DNA of 64,000 bases from Krasilnikoviella flava (GTDB lineage Bacteria > Actinomycetota > Actinomycetes > Actinomycetales > Cellulomonadaceae). Positions 39,482 through 48,029 of this stretch are shown here, in pieces; positions within the stretch are counted from its first letter, which is position 1; every line of letters begins with the position of its first letter. Under the pieces are notes generated by a model. That model did no database searches and had not been told where the DNA came from. It was given only the letters and a program-made list of their open reading frames with translations. The translations under genes and the position numbers were made by a program. Where the stretch lies: the NCBI RefSeq assembly GCF_900167525.1, contig NZ_FUZQ01000001.1:1-64000 (forward strand), in the 5' to 3' direction.

Positions 39482-41722
39482 TCAGCGGTGGCGGGGCCAG
39501 GGGAACGGCCCGGGTCCGTCCCAGCCGTCGTCGCCCCCGTGACCATTGCCGTTCCCGTGACCGTTGCCGTTCCCGTGACCGTTCCCGTGACCCGGGTCCT
39601 CGCCGCGACCGGCCTTGTAGACCTGCACGGTGGACGGGCGCGGTCCGCGCCAGGCACCCGCCGGGGCCCGCTCGCCCTCGGCGAGGTAGTCCGGGAAGTA
39701 GGAGTTCTGGGCGTCGATGCTGCCGTCCTCGCCCGGGTGCTGGACGTTGACGTAGACCATCGCGTCGCGGGAGTCGACGACGGGCCCGCAGGTCTCGGCG
39801 TCGCGCGGCACGGACAGGAACTGCTCCACGCGGCCGCGCTGGCGCCCGGTGAGGGTCACCTTGAACAGGCCGTCGCACTTCTGGATGGTGGACGGCGCGC
39901 CGTCCGTGGAGATCCACAGGTTGCCGTCGGCGTCGAACGCCAGGTTGTCCGGGCACGAGATGGGCGAGACCTGGTCGGCCGGGAAGCCGGAGAAGTACGT
40001 CGAGCCGTTCACCGACGGGTCGCCTGCGACGAGCAGCAGGTTCCAGGTGAAGGTCGTGGCGGTCTGGTCGCCGCGGTCCTCGATGATCTCGACCACGTGG
40101 CCGTCGCGGTTGGTGTTGCGGGGGTTGGGCTCGGTGGCGCCCTCCTTGCCCGCCTTGCCACGGTCGGTGTTGTTGGTGCACGCCACGTAGACACGGCCGG
40201 TCAGCGGGTTCGGCTCCACGTCCTCCGGGCGGTCCATCTTGGTGGCGCCCACCGCGTCGGCCGCGAGGCGGGTGAAGACGAGCACCTCCTCGAGCGTCAT
40301 GCCCGGCACACGCGACTCGCCGTCCTTCACCAGGGGGATCCACTCGCCCGTGCCGTCGAACCCGCCGTCGGAGGGCACCGCACCCGTGCCGTCGATCTCG
40401 GATACCGGCGAGTCGCCGGTGAACCGCGCGACGTACAGGTCGCCCTCGGAGAGCAGCGTCTTGTTGTGGCGTCGCGCCCAGCGGCTGCTGCCCTCGCGGA
40501 ATCGGTCCTTCGACACGAACTTGTACACGTAGTCGAAGCGCTCGTCGTCGCCCATGTACGCGACGGCGTGGCCGCGCTTCGAGAGGATGACGTTGGCGCC
40601 CTCGTGCTTGAGGCGACCCATCGCCGTGTGCTTCACCGGCGCCTCGTCGGGCTCGTACGGGTCCACCTCGACCACCCAGCCGAAGCGGTGGCTCTCGTAC
40701 TCGTAGCCCGGGTTCCGACCGTCGAAGCGCGGGTCGTCGAGCTCCCAGCCGTAGCTGGTGGCCGCATCCTTGAGGCCGTAGCGCGCGTCGCGGGGGTCCT
40801 TGCCGTTGACGCGGAAGTTGGCGTTGTAGTTCTCCTCGCCGGAGACCACGGTGCCCCATGGCGTGGTGCCGCCCGCGCAGTTGTTGAGGGTGCCGCGCAC
40901 GCGGGTGCCGGTCGGGTCCTCGACCGTCTTCATCAGGTAGGAGCCGGCCGCCGGGCCGTCCACGTGGAACTCGGTCTCCACGGTGAGGCGGCGGTTGTAA
41001 CGGCTGATCCGCGAGTACGTCCACGGAGAGCCCTCACGGTCCCGGCGCACCTCGACCACCGACATGCCCCAGGCCGCCCGCTCGATGGCGCGGCGCGTGG
41101 CGGCGTCGTACGAGTCGTCGAACATGATCCCGGCGTTGGTGTACTCGTGGTTGCTCACCAGGAGGCCGCGCTTGCCGCGCTTCGTCTTCCCGTGGGGCCG
41201 GACGTCGTCCGGGTCGGCGGGCAGGATGTCCAGGTAGTCGACGTTGTAGCCGAACTGCTTGGCCTGCTGCTCCGGCGTCTGGTTCGCGGCGTCGAACGCA
41301 CGACCGCCCGGCAGGATCGGGTCGCCCCACCGGATGATCGGCGACCACTCGTAGCCGTCAGGGACGACGAACGCGTCGACCCCGGCGTCCTGCGGGGCGA
41401 TCGCACCGAAGGCGAGGCCCTTGCCGGGGCCTCGGCCCGCGGCCGTGACGGCGCTCGCGCCGGGCGCGCCCGCGACCTGGGCGCCGACGACGACGGTGGC
41501 GGCCGCGGCGGCGAGGCCGCCGAGCATGACCCGGCGGGACAGCGCCCGCGACGCGATGTCACGGAAGTATTCGTTGGCGGACGCGTTCGGCGCCGGGTGC
41601 GAGCACGCGTCGGCGCACTTGAGCCGGCAGGTGACCGCGCTGCGCTTGCCGCGCGCGTAGTGGGGGGTGTGAGGCGTGGCCGCGAGCTCCAGCAGCGGGC
41701 GCGACTCGGGGGCGATCGTCAT
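39482..41722 (-). CDS. phoX: PhoX family alkaline phosphatase, Tat-exported
   Basis: A 746-aa PhoX/DUF839 phosphatase releasing phosphate from organic esters outside the cell. The Tat-type signal SRRVMLGGLAAAAATVVVGA sits unusually far in (from about residue 65), after a leader of about 60 residues. Family motifs include GLLVSNHEYTNAG, LNNCAGGTTPWGTVVSGEEN, HGRFGWVVEVDPY-type residues (SHRFGWVVEVDPYEPDE) and NPLTGRVYVACTNN. The C-terminal 45 residues are a Gly/His/Asn-rich tail (repeats of GHGNGNGHGN), unusual for PhoX. AGGAG lies 7 nt before the ATG. A PHO-box-like site precedes it. Confidence 0.9.
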   Translation of the reverse strand: MTIAPESRPLLELAATPHTPHYARGKRSAVTCRLKCADACSHPAPNASANEYFRDIASRALSRRVMLGGLAAAAATVVVGAQVAGAPGASAVTAAGRGPGKGLAFGAIAPQDAGVDAFVVPDGYEWSPIIRWGDPILPGGRAFDAANQTPEQQAKQFGYNVDYLDILPADPDDVRPHGKTKRGKRGLLVSNHEYTNAGIMFDDSYDAATRRAIERAAWGMSVVEVRRDREGSPWTYSRISRYNRRLTVETEFHVDGPAAGSYLMKTVEDPTGTRVRGTLNNCAGGTTPWGTVVSGEENYNANFRVNGKDPRDARYGLKDAATSYGWELDDPRFDGRNPGYEYESHRFGWVVEVDPYEPDEAPVKHTAMGRLKHEGANVILSKRGHAVAYMGDDERFDYVYKFVSKDRFREGSSRWARRHNKTLLSEGDLYVARFTGDSPVSEIDGTGAVPSDGGFDGTGEWIPLVKDGESRVPGMTLEEVLVFTRLAADAVGATKMDRPEDVEPNPLTGRVYVACTNNTDRGKAGKEGATEPNPRNTNRDGHVVEIIEDRGDQTATTFTWNLLLVAGDPSVNGSTYFSGFPADQVSPISCPDNLAFDADGNLWISTDGAPSTIQKCDGLFKVTLTGRQRGRVEQFLSVPRDAETCGPVVDSRDAMVYVNVQHPGEDGSIDAQNSYFPDYLAEGERAPAGAWRGPRPSTVQVYKAGRGEDPGHGNGHGNGNGHGNGNGHGGDDGWDGPGPFPWPRHR
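39540..39594. repeat. short tandem repeats encoding the Gly/His/Asn tail of phoX
   Basis: The plus strand shows repeated CCGTGACCGTTGCCGTTC units of about 18 bp, read on the minus strand as GNGHGN repeats. Slippage-prone; the length probably varies between strains. Confidence 0.75.
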
Positions 41723-41794
41723 CGGGCACTCCTGAGGGTGGTCCGGGGGGTGACGTGCCCGAACGTAGGGACCACCGATGGCGCTCCGCCGTCG

Positions 41795-41827
41795 TGACAC
41801 CGACCCTCAGGTGAACAGCAGATGACC
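41795..41827 (-). promoter_or_regulatory. PHO-box-like PhoP binding site upstream of phoX
   Basis: On the minus strand three 11-nt units lie head to tail: GGTCATCTGCT (41817-41827), GTTCACCTGAG (41806-41816) and GGTCGGTGTCA (41795-41805). The first two fit the actinobacterial PHO box (GTTCACC every 11 bp); the third is degenerate. A -10-like TACGTT follows at 41762-41767. Activation under phosphate limitation is inferred. Confidence 0.6.
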
Positions 41828-41863
41828 TGCAGGTCCGTCCCCGCCGTGCGCCTCCGCGACCGG

Positions 41864-42964
41864 TCAGCCCAGCGAGGCCACCCACTCCGACGTGCCGTCG
41901 TCGAAGCCCTGCTCCTTCCAGATCGGCACCTCGGCCTTGAGCTCCTCGACCAGGTCCGACGCCGCGGTGAACGCGGCCTGCCGGTGCCCGGCGGCGACGG
42001 CCGCCACCACCGCGACGTCGCCGATCGCCAGGTCGCCCGTGCGGTGCACGACGGCGACGCGGACGCGGTCCCCCGTCGCCTCGACCGTGCGGCGCGCGAC
42101 CCGCTCCGCCACCGACCGCAGCACCGCCGCGGCATCGGGGTGCGCCTCGTAGTGCAGCCGCGCGACCCCGCGCCCGCCGTCGTGGTCGCGCACGTAGCCC
42201 GTGAACGTCGCGACCCCGCCGCACGCGTCGTCGCGCACCAGGGCGCTCAGCTCCGCGACCAGCGCGTCCAGGGGCACCTCGACGACGTCGGCGCGCAGCA
42301 CCACGGCCGCCGCCTCCACCGAGGTAGTGCCTTCCGTCCCCCGGTAGGTCCCCCCGGGCACTTCCCCGGAGCGGGAGGCACTACCCCGCGGGTCGGCGAG
42401 GGTCGGGTGGTCGCCGCCGGCGAGCTGGTCGACGGCGTGCGGCAGCACCTCGGCGAGCGCGTCGAGGCCGTCGACGACGCCGCCGACCGAGCCGGGCAGG
42501 TTCACGACCAGCGTGCGACCGGCGACCCCGGCCACGCCGCGGGACAGTGCCGCCGCTGGCACCGCCTTCTTCGCGGGGTCCGTGGGCCCCAGGGAGCGCG
42601 CGCGGACGAGCTCCGCGATCCCCGGCACCTCACGGTCCAGGACGGCGCGGGTCGCCTCCGGGGTGCGGTCGCGCGGGCCGAGCCCGGTGCCGCCGCTGGT
42701 GACGATCAGGTGCGGCGCCTCCTGGGGTGGCGTCCCGACCAGCGCGGCGATCGCCTCGCGCACCGGGTCGCCGTCAGACACCACGACAGGCGCGGCCACG
42801 CGCCACCCCCGGGAGGCGAACCACTCCACGGCCGCCGGGCCGGAACGGTCCTCGTACTCCCCCGCCGCCGCGCGGTCGGAAGCGACGACGACGGCGACGC
42901 GCCGCTCGGGCCGCTCCGCGCCGTCGCTCCCGGCGCCGCTGCCGTGCTCGTGCTCGCCGCTCAT
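41864..42964 (-). CDS. MogA/MoaB - MoaE fusion protein (molybdenum cofactor synthesis)
   Basis: A 366-aa fusion. Residues about 20-190 are a MogA/MoaB-type molybdopterin adenylyltransferase (VTSGGTGLGPRDRTPEATR, VVNLPGSVGGVVDGL). Residues about 225-366 are MoaE, the large subunit of molybdopterin synthase (ACGGVATFTGYVRDHDGG, LHYEAHPDAA, the active-site Lys in EVPIWKEQGF). No moaD is seen in the window. The linker (about residues 193-216) is encoded by a 20-bp-period repeat element. The ATG overlaps the moaC stop (ATGA). Confidence 0.9.
   Translation of the reverse strand: MSGEHEHGSGAGSDGAERPERRVAVVVASDRAAAGEYEDRSGPAAVEWFASRGWRVAAPVVVSDGDPVREAIAALVGTPPQEAPHLIVTSGGTGLGPRDRTPEATRAVLDREVPGIAELVRARSLGPTDPAKKAVPAAALSRGVAGVAGRTLVVNLPGSVGGVVDGLDALAEVLPHAVDQLAGGDHPTLADPRGSASRSGEVPGGTYRGTEGTTSVEAAAVVLRADVVEVPLDALVAELSALVRDDACGGVATFTGYVRDHDGGRGVARLHYEAHPDAAAVLRSVAERVARRTVEATGDRVRVAVVHRTGDLAIGDVAVVAAVAAGHRQAAFTAASDLVEELKAEVPIWKEQGFDDGTSEWVASLG
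42320..42386. repeat. GAGGTAGTGCC palindromic element inside the MogA-MoaE linker
   Basis: Direct copies CGAGGTAGTGCC (from 42320) and CCGGTAGGTCC (from 42341) are about 20 bp apart. They face the inverted AGGCACTACC (42376-42385), which pairs exactly with GGTAGTGCCT (42323-42332). It is read in frame as Gly/Ser/Thr-rich linker. Same family as 39331-39478 and 54384-54442. Confidence 0.8.
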
Positions 42965-43497
42965 GCGTCCTCCGGGTCCGTCTCGGAGGCCGACGCCGCG
43001 CGCGTCCAGTCGCCCGACTTCCCGCCCGACTTCGCCACGACCTGGACGTCCGTGAGCACGGCCGCCTTGTCGACGGCCTTGATCATGTCGTACAGCGTGA
43101 GCCCGGCGACCGTGACGGCGGTGAGCGCCTCCATCTCCACGCCGGTGCGGCCGGTGGTGCGCACGGTCGCGGTGATCTCGACGAGATCCCTCGCGGGCAC
43201 GACGTCGATCTCCACGCCGGAGATCGGCAGCGGGTGGCACAGCGGCACGAGGTCGGGCGTGCGCTTGGCGCCCAGGATCCCGGCGATGCGGGCGGTGGCG
43301 ATCGCCTCCCCCTTCGGCAGGTCGCCCGACGCGATCCGCGCGACGACGTCCGCGCGGGTGCGCAGCACCCCGGTCGCGGTGGCCTCGCGCTTCGTCACGC
43401 CCTTGGCGGAGACGTCGACCATGTGCGCGGCGCCGTCGGCGCGGTAGTGGGACAGGCCCTGCGCCGGGTCGGAGGTCGGGTCGGGCTGTTCGGTCAC
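42961..43497 (-). CDS. moaC: cyclic pyranopterin monophosphate synthase MoaC
   Basis: A 178-aa MoaC, second enzyme of molybdenum cofactor synthesis. Conserved parts are MVDVSAKGVTKREATATG, the catalytic LVPLCHPLPISGVEIDV and TGVEMEALTAVTVAGLTLYDM, followed by DMIKAVDK. The GTG start overlaps the moeA stop by GTGA. No moaA gene is in the window. Confidence 0.96.
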   Translation of the reverse strand: MTEQPDPTSDPAQGLSHYRADGAAHMVDVSAKGVTKREATATGVLRTRADVVARIASGDLPKGEAIATARIAGILGAKRTPDLVPLCHPLPISGVEIDVVPARDLVEITATVRTTGRTGVEMEALTAVTVAGLTLYDMIKAVDKAAVLTDVQVVAKSGGKSGDWTRAASASETDPEDA

Positions 43498-44789
43498 AGG
43501 AGCTCCTGGTAGTCGACGGGGTCGCCGGCGTCGAGGTGGGCGACGCCGGGCGGGACGTGCACGAGGACCGTCGCGACGGCGAGGTGGGTCAGCAGGTGCG
43601 AGCCGGGGCCTCCGCTCATGCGCACCCGGCCGTCGGAGTCGAGCGTGCCGCGCCGCACCTGGTGCAACGCGCGCGGCGAGTCGAGGGCCTCGGCGAGGGG
43701 CGCCCGGCCTGCCGCACGACGCGCAGGCGCGGCCCCCGTGGCGGTGGCGAGCACCGGGCGCAGGAACAGCTCGAACGACACGTACGCGCTCACCGGGTTG
43801 CCGGGGAACGCGACGAGCGGGACCTCCCGCGGGCCGAGTGCGACGGTGCCGAGGCCCTGCGGTCCGCCGGGCTGGACGGCGACGTGGCCGAACCAGGCGT
43901 CCGTGAGCGTCTGGCGCACCACCTCGTACGCCCCCGCGGACACGCCCCCGGTGGTCACGACGAGGGCGACGTCGCTTGGCGCGTCGGCGAGCAGACGGCG
44001 CAGGGCGTCGGGCTCGTCGGGGGCGACGCGCGTCGTGACGCGGGCGCCGGCCTGCGCGAGCGCGGCGGTGAGGGCGGCGCCGTTGGCGTCGTGCACCTGC
44101 GCCGGGCCGAGCGGCGCGCCCGCGGGCGCGAGCTCCGACCCGGTCGAGACGAGCAGCACGTGCGGCGGGGCGGCGACGTCGACGGTCCGGACGCCGGCCG
44201 CGACGAGCGCCCCGAGCTGGGTGGCACCGAGCGGCGTCCCGGCGGGGACCAGCACGCTGCCCGCCGCGACGTCGGACCCGGCGGCCCGCACGTACGTGTC
44301 CGGCGCGACGGGCGCCGCGAACCGCACCACGCCGTCGCCGGACGCGTCGTCGAACGACGGGAAGGCGGGCGGGTCGGCGTCCTCGACCCGCACGACGGCG
44401 TCCGCTCCCGGCGGCACCGGGGCGCCGGTCATCACGGGTGCCGCGGAGCCCGGCTCCAGCGGCGGCGGCTGTGTGCCAGCAGGAACGGGGGTGACCACGG
44501 GAAGCGTCACCGGTGCGCCCGGGGACGCGCCGTCGAGGTCCGCGGAGCGCACCGCGTACCCGTCCATCTGCGAGTTGTCGAAGCCGGGCAGCGCGACGGC
44601 GGCCACCGCGTCGCGGGCGAGCACGCGCGGCGACAGCCCGGCTCCGGCGCCGACCTGCGTCAGCAGCGTCGCGATGTCGACCCGCGCCGTGCCCTGCCCG
44701 CGCGCCACCGCCAGCGCGGGCGCGACCAGCTCGGCCACCGCGGCGGCGTGGTCGGCCACGGACCGCCGCTGCGTCACGTCGTCATGCAC
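43494..44789 (-). CDS. moeA: molybdopterin molybdenumtransferase MoeA
   Basis: A 431-aa MoeA, inserting molybdate into adenylated molybdopterin. Key features are FDNSQMDGYAVRS near residue 65, PVMTGAPVPPGADAVVRVED, HDANGAAL and the MogA-like ALVVTTGGVSAGAYEVVRQ. The last domain ends with LTHLAVATVLVHVPPG. The GTG at 44789 has TAGGCT 7 nt upstream and no Shine-Dalgarno, suggesting a leaderless transcript. It heads the operon moeA-moaC-mogA/moaE and is divergent from the HTH-TOBE regulator. Confidence 0.93.
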   Translation of the reverse strand: MHDDVTQRRSVADHAAAVAELVAPALAVARGQGTARVDIATLLTQVGAGAGLSPRVLARDAVAAVALPGFDNSQMDGYAVRSADLDGASPGAPVTLPVVTPVPAGTQPPPLEPGSAAPVMTGAPVPPGADAVVRVEDADPPAFPSFDDASGDGVVRFAAPVAPDTYVRAAGSDVAAGSVLVPAGTPLGATQLGALVAAGVRTVDVAAPPHVLLVSTGSELAPAGAPLGPAQVHDANGAALTAALAQAGARVTTRVAPDEPDALRRLLADAPSDVALVVTTGGVSAGAYEVVRQTLTDAWFGHVAVQPGGPQGLGTVALGPREVPLVAFPGNPVSAYVSFELFLRPVLATATGAAPARRAAGRAPLAEALDSPRALHQVRRGTLDSDGRVRMSGGPGSHLLTHLAVATVLVHVPPGVAHLDAGDPVDYQELL

Positions 44790-44823
44790 GGGCGTCAGCC
44801 TATGTTCTCCGCCCTGCACCGCT

Positions 44824-44863
44824 GGTTGAGCTCGTCGAAACCCGGGTCTCGACAAGCTCGACA
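44824..44863. repeat. dispersed palindromic element between moeA and the HTH-TOBE gene
   Basis: GGTTGAGCTCGTCGAAACC (44824-44842) faces GGTCTCGACAAGCTCGACA (44845-44863). It is a divergent copy of the GGTCTCGACAGGCTCGACC family with a shortened 2-nt loop. It lies between the two divergent -10 elements. Confidence 0.8.
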
Positions 44864-44889
44864 GGCGCGTGAAGTCGCAGGTGCGGGGA

Positions 44890-44895
44890 TATGCT
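44890..44895 (+). promoter_or_regulatory. -10 element TATGCT of the HTH-TOBE/mod operon
   Basis: TATGCT ends 7 nt before the GTG at 44903, with no ribosome-binding site between, so this operon probably starts with a leaderless message. The divergent moeA has TAGGCT on the other strand (44797-44802). Confidence 0.5.
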
Positions 44896-44902
44896 CGTCA
44901 TT

Positions 44903-45310
44903 GTGCCGCACATGCGAGTTTCTGAAGCGTCCGTCTACCTCGGCGTCAGCGACGACACCGTGCGCCGCTGGATCGACCGCGGCCTGCTCGGATCCAGCAC
45001 GGACGCGTCGGGCCGCAAGGTCGTGGACGGCTACGAGGTGGCGATGGTGGCGCGCGAGCACGCCACGGTCCCGGCGCTGCCGGGCGGGATGAAGAGCTCG
45101 GCGCGCAACCGCTTCGTCGGGCTCGTCACGGACCTGCAGGTGGACACGGTGATGGCGCAGGTGGAGCTGCAGTGCGGCCCGTTCCGCGTGGTGTCGCTCA
45201 TGAGCAGCGAGGCCGTGCGCGACCTCGGGCTCGAGCGGGGCTCCGTGGCGGTGGCGGTGATCAAGTCGACCACCGTGGTGATCGAGGCCGAGGACCGGGG
45301 AGACGCGTGA
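44903..45310 (+). CDS. helix-turn-helix and TOBE domain molybdate-responsive regulator
   Basis: A 135-aa protein. The N-terminal MerR/excisionase-like helix-turn-helix is [20 protein letters not shown]. The C-terminal TOBE (Mop-like) domain is [20 protein letters not shown] with [18 protein letters not shown], expected to bind molybdate or tungstate. The GTG start at 44903 is chosen because homologues begin close to (V/M)PHMR; an ATG at 44891 lies inside the -10 element. It is first in the operon with modABC and is the likely local sensor of molybdate. Confidence 0.85.
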   Translation: MPHMRVSEASVYLGVSDDTVRRWIDRGLLGSSTDASGRKVVDGYEVAMVAREHATVPALPGGMKSSARNRFVGLVTDLQVDTVMAQVELQCGPFRVVSLMSSEAVRDLGLERGSVAVAVIKSTTVVIEAEDRGDA

Positions 45311-46095
45311 GGAAGCACCGGAGGAAGCACGTCGCCGCCGGGATCGCGGCGCTCGCCGTGACGGTGCTGGCCGGCTGCGGCACGTCGGCGACCGGGGACG
45401 ACGGCGCGGACGGCGACACGACGACGCTCACCGTGTTCGCGGCGGCGTCGCTCCAGGGCTCGTTCGAGGACCTCGCAGAGCAGTTCGAGGACGCGCACGA
45501 CGGGGTGGACGTACGGCTCAGCTTCGCCGGGTCGTCGGACCTGGTGGCGCAGGTCCAGCAGGGCGCGCCGGCCGACGTCTTCGCCTCCGCCGACACGGCG
45601 AACATGGACAAGCTCGTCGCGGACGACCTGGTCGGCAACCCGCAGGACTTCGCCACCAACACCCTGGAGATCGCCGTCCCGCCGGACAACCCCGCCGGCG
45701 TCGAGACCCTCGCCGACCTGGCCGCCCCCGACGTGAAGCTCGTGCTGTGCGCCCCCGAGGTGCCGTGCGGGGCGGCGTCCGCGAAGGTCGAGGACGCCGC
45801 GGGCCTCGACCTGCAACCGGTGAGCGAGGAGCAGAGCGTCACCGACGTCCTCGGCAAGGTGATCGCGGGCGAGGCGGACGCCGGGCTGGTCTACGTCACG
45901 GACGTCGCTGCCGCGGGCGACGACGTCGAGGGCGTCGAGTTCCCCGAGTCGGACAGCGCCGTGAACACCTATCCGATCGCCCCCGTGGCGGACGGTGGCG
46001 ACGAGCAGGCGGACCTCGCGCAGCAGTTCGTCGACCTCGTGCTCTCCGACGACGGGCAGCAGACGCTCGCCGGCTTCGGCTTCGCCGCGCCGTGA
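45307..46095 (+). CDS. modA: molybdate ABC transporter substrate-binding lipoprotein ModA
   Basis: A 262-aa periplasmic-type binding protein. The signal has RKHRRKH, a hydrophobic stretch and lipobox VLAGC (Cys about 23). The mature part begins [17 protein letters not shown], the ModA signature, and continues with [20 protein letters not shown] and [11 protein letters not shown]. It binds molybdate or tungstate. The GTG start overlaps the regulator stop (GTGA). Confidence 0.95.
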   Translation: MRKHRRKHVAAGIAALAVTVLAGCGTSATGDDGADGDTTTLTVFAAASLQGSFEDLAEQFEDAHDGVDVRLSFAGSSDLVAQVQQGAPADVFASADTANMDKLVADDLVGNPQDFATNTLEIAVPPDNPAGVETLADLAAPDVKLVLCAPEVPCGAASAKVEDAAGLDLQPVSEEQSVTDVLGKVIAGEADAGLVYVTDVAAAGDDVEGVEFPESDSAVNTYPIAPVADGGDEQADLAQQFVDLVLSDDGQQTLAGFGFAAP

Positions 46096-46934
46096 GGGTT
46101 TCGACGGGCTCCACCACCGGGCGGACAGGCTCGACCACCGGAGGCGCGGCGGCCGTCGGCCTGCCGCGGTGGGCCTTCGCGCCCGCCGCGGTGGGCGGGC
46201 TCTTCGTGCTGCTGCCGCTGGTCGCGATGGCGACGCGGGTCGACTGGTCGAGCTACTGGTCGCTGGTCACGAGCGAGTCCGCGCGGGCGGCGCTGCTGCT
46301 CAGCCTGCAGACGTCGGCGGCCAGCACGGTGGTGTGCCTCGTGCTCGGCGTCCCGATGGCGCTGGTGCTCGCGCGTTGCCGGTTCCCGGGGATCGACCTG
46401 CTGCGCTCGCTGGTGATGGTGCCGCTGGTGCTGCCGCCCGTGGTGGGCGGCATCGCACTGCTCTACACCTTCGGCCGCCGCGGCCTGCTCGGCGAGACCC
46501 TGGAGGTCGCGGGCCTGCAGATCGCGTTCTCCACGACGGCGGTGGTGCTCGCGCAGACGTTCGTCGCACTGCCGTTCCTCGTGATGAGCCTCGAGGGGGC
46601 GCTGCGCACCGCGGGCGCCCGCTACGAGGTGGTCGCGGCCTCGCTCGGCGCCCGCCCCACCACGGTGCTGCGCCGCGTGACCCTCCCCCTGGTGTGGCCG
46701 GGCCTGCTGTCCGGGGCGGTGCTGTCGTTCGCCCGCGCGCTCGGGGAGTTCGGCGCGACGATCACGTTCGCCGGCAGCCTGCAGGGCGTCACGCGCACCC
46801 TGCCGCTGGAGATCTACCTGCAGCGCGAGACCGACCCCGACGCGGCCGTGGCCTTGTCCCTGCTGCTGGTCGTGGTCGCGGTGCTCGTCATCGCCGCCAC
46901 CCGGCAGGGCCGCCCGGGCCGGAGCGTGCTGTGA
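46092..46934 (+). CDS. modB: molybdate ABC transporter permease ModB
   Basis: A 280-aa membrane permease with about five or six spans, beginning [18 protein letters not shown]. It has the EAA-type loop [20 protein letters not shown] and the ModB/CysT-like [19 protein letters not shown]. The first 16 residues ([18 protein letters not shown]-like) are translated from a copy of the dispersed GGTTTCGACGGGCTC element and have no counterpart in ModB. The GTG overlaps the modA stop (GTGA). Confidence 0.93.
   Translation: MRVSTGSTTGRTGSTTGGAAAVGLPRWAFAPAAVGGLFVLLPLVAMATRVDWSSYWSLVTSESARAALLLSLQTSAASTVVCLVLGVPMALVLARCRFPGIDLLRSLVMVPLVLPPVVGGIALLYTFGRRGLLGETLEVAGLQIAFSTTAVVLAQTFVALPFLVMSLEGALRTAGARYEVVAASLGARPTTVLRRVTLPLVWPGLLSGAVLSFARALGEFGATITFAGSLQGVTRTLPLEIYLQRETDPDAAVALSLLLVVVAVLVIAATRQGRPGRSVL
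46097..46136. repeat. dispersed element copy translated as the ModB N-terminus
   Basis: GGTTTCGACGGGCTCCACC (46097-46115) and GGACAGGCTCGACC (46123-46136) are a degraded full copy and a truncated copy of the GGTCTCGACAGGCTCGACC family in the same orientation. They are read as VSTGSTT-type residues. Confidence 0.75.
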
Positions 46935-47986
46935 CGCTCGCCTTCGCCGCCGCGCTGCCGGCCCGCGGGTTCGACGTCGAGCTCGACGTCGCCGAGGGCC
47001 GCACGCTCGCCCTGCTCGGCCCGAACGGGGCGGGCAAGTCGACGGCGCTCGGGATCACGGCTGGGACGCTGCGCCCGCACGACGGCCACGTCACGCTCGA
47101 CGGACGGCCCCTGGTCCGCGCCGAGGACGGCCGCACCCGCACCTGGGTGCCCCCGCACGCCCGGCAGGTCGCGCTGCTCGCCCAGGAGCCGCTGCTGTTC
47201 CCGCACCTGTCGGTGCGGCAGAACGTCGCGTTCGGGCCGCGTTCCCAGGGGGCCGCGCGACGGGCGGCCGACGCCGCGGCGGACCGCCGGCTCGCGCAGG
47301 TCGGCCTCGCGCACCTGGCGGACCGGCCGCCGTCGACCCTGTCGGGCGGGCAGGCCCAGCGGGTCGCGGTCGCCCGCGCGCTGGCCGCCGAGCCCCGGCT
47401 CCTGCTGCTCGACGAGCCCATGGCCGCCCTGGACGTCGACGTCACGCCCGAGCTGCGCCAGACCCTCAAGCACCTGCTCGCCGGGCAGACCGCGATCATC
47501 ACGACCCACGACGTCCTGGACGCCCTCCTGCTCGCCGACGAGGTGGCCGTGATCGAGGACGGGCGCGTCGTCGAGCGCGGGCCGACGCCGCAGGTGCTGA
47601 GCCGGCCCCGCAGCGCGTTCGCCGCACGGATCGCCGGGCTGAACCTGCTCACGGGGGTGTGGACGGGCGGCGGAGTCCGCACGCCCGCGGGCGAGATGGT
47701 GCACGGCCACGACCCGGGCGACGGTCTCGCCGCGGGCGCGCCCATGACCGCCGTCTTCCGCCCCGCCGCGGTCTCCGTCTACCTCGACGAGCGGCACGGC
47801 TCGCCGCGCAACACGTTCCGCGGCACGGTGCGCTCGCTGGAGCCGCGCGGCGACCTGGTGCGCGTGCGCACCGACCACCTCGCCGCTGACGTCACGCCCC
47901 AGGCCGCGGCGGAGCTCTCGCTCACCCCCGGCACCCGCGTCTGGCTGTCCGTCAAGGCGGCGGAGGTGGACGTCTACCCGGGCTGA
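46931..47986 (+). CDS. modC: molybdate ABC transporter ATP-binding protein ModC
   Basis: A 351-aa ATPase. Walker A is [16 protein letters not shown] (about residue 31), Q-loop [14 protein letters not shown], signature [15 protein letters not shown] and Walker [17 protein letters not shown]-terminal TOBE/Mop domain ([18 protein letters not shown]) follows. The GTG overlaps the modB stop by 4 bp. It completes the importer and supplies Mo to the adjacent cofactor pathway. Confidence 0.95.
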   Translation: MTLAFAAALPARGFDVELDVAEGRTLALLGPNGAGKSTALGITAGTLRPHDGHVTLDGRPLVRAEDGRTRTWVPPHARQVALLAQEPLLFPHLSVRQNVAFGPRSQGAARRAADAAADRRLAQVGLAHLADRPPSTLSGGQAQRVAVARALAAEPRLLLLDEPMAALDVDVTPELRQTLKHLLAGQTAIITTHDVLDALLLADEVAVIEDGRVVERGPTPQVLSRPRSAFAARIAGLNLLTGVWTGGGVRTPAGEMVHGHDPGDGLAAGAPMTAVFRPAAVSVYLDERHGSPRNTFRGTVRSLEPRGDLVRVRTDHLAADVTPQAAAELSLTPGTRVWLSVKAAEVDVYPG

Positions 47987-48010
47987 CCTCGGCGGCGCTC
48001 GGGGTTCCGG

Positions 48011-48029
48011 GGTCCCGACAGGCTCAGCC
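48011..48029. repeat. degenerate single copy of the dispersed 19-bp element
   Basis: GGTCCCGACAGGCTCAGCC differs from the consensus GGTCTCGACAGGCTCGACC at three positions. It lies between the convergent modC and hemD-like genes, overlapping the last codons of the latter. Confidence 0.6.

Noticed and set aside
44891-44902. ATG at 44891 as start of the HTH-TOBE regulator
   Set aside because: The ATG is part of the -10-like TATGCT and has no ribosome-binding site; the GTG at 44903 fits homologue length and a leaderless start.
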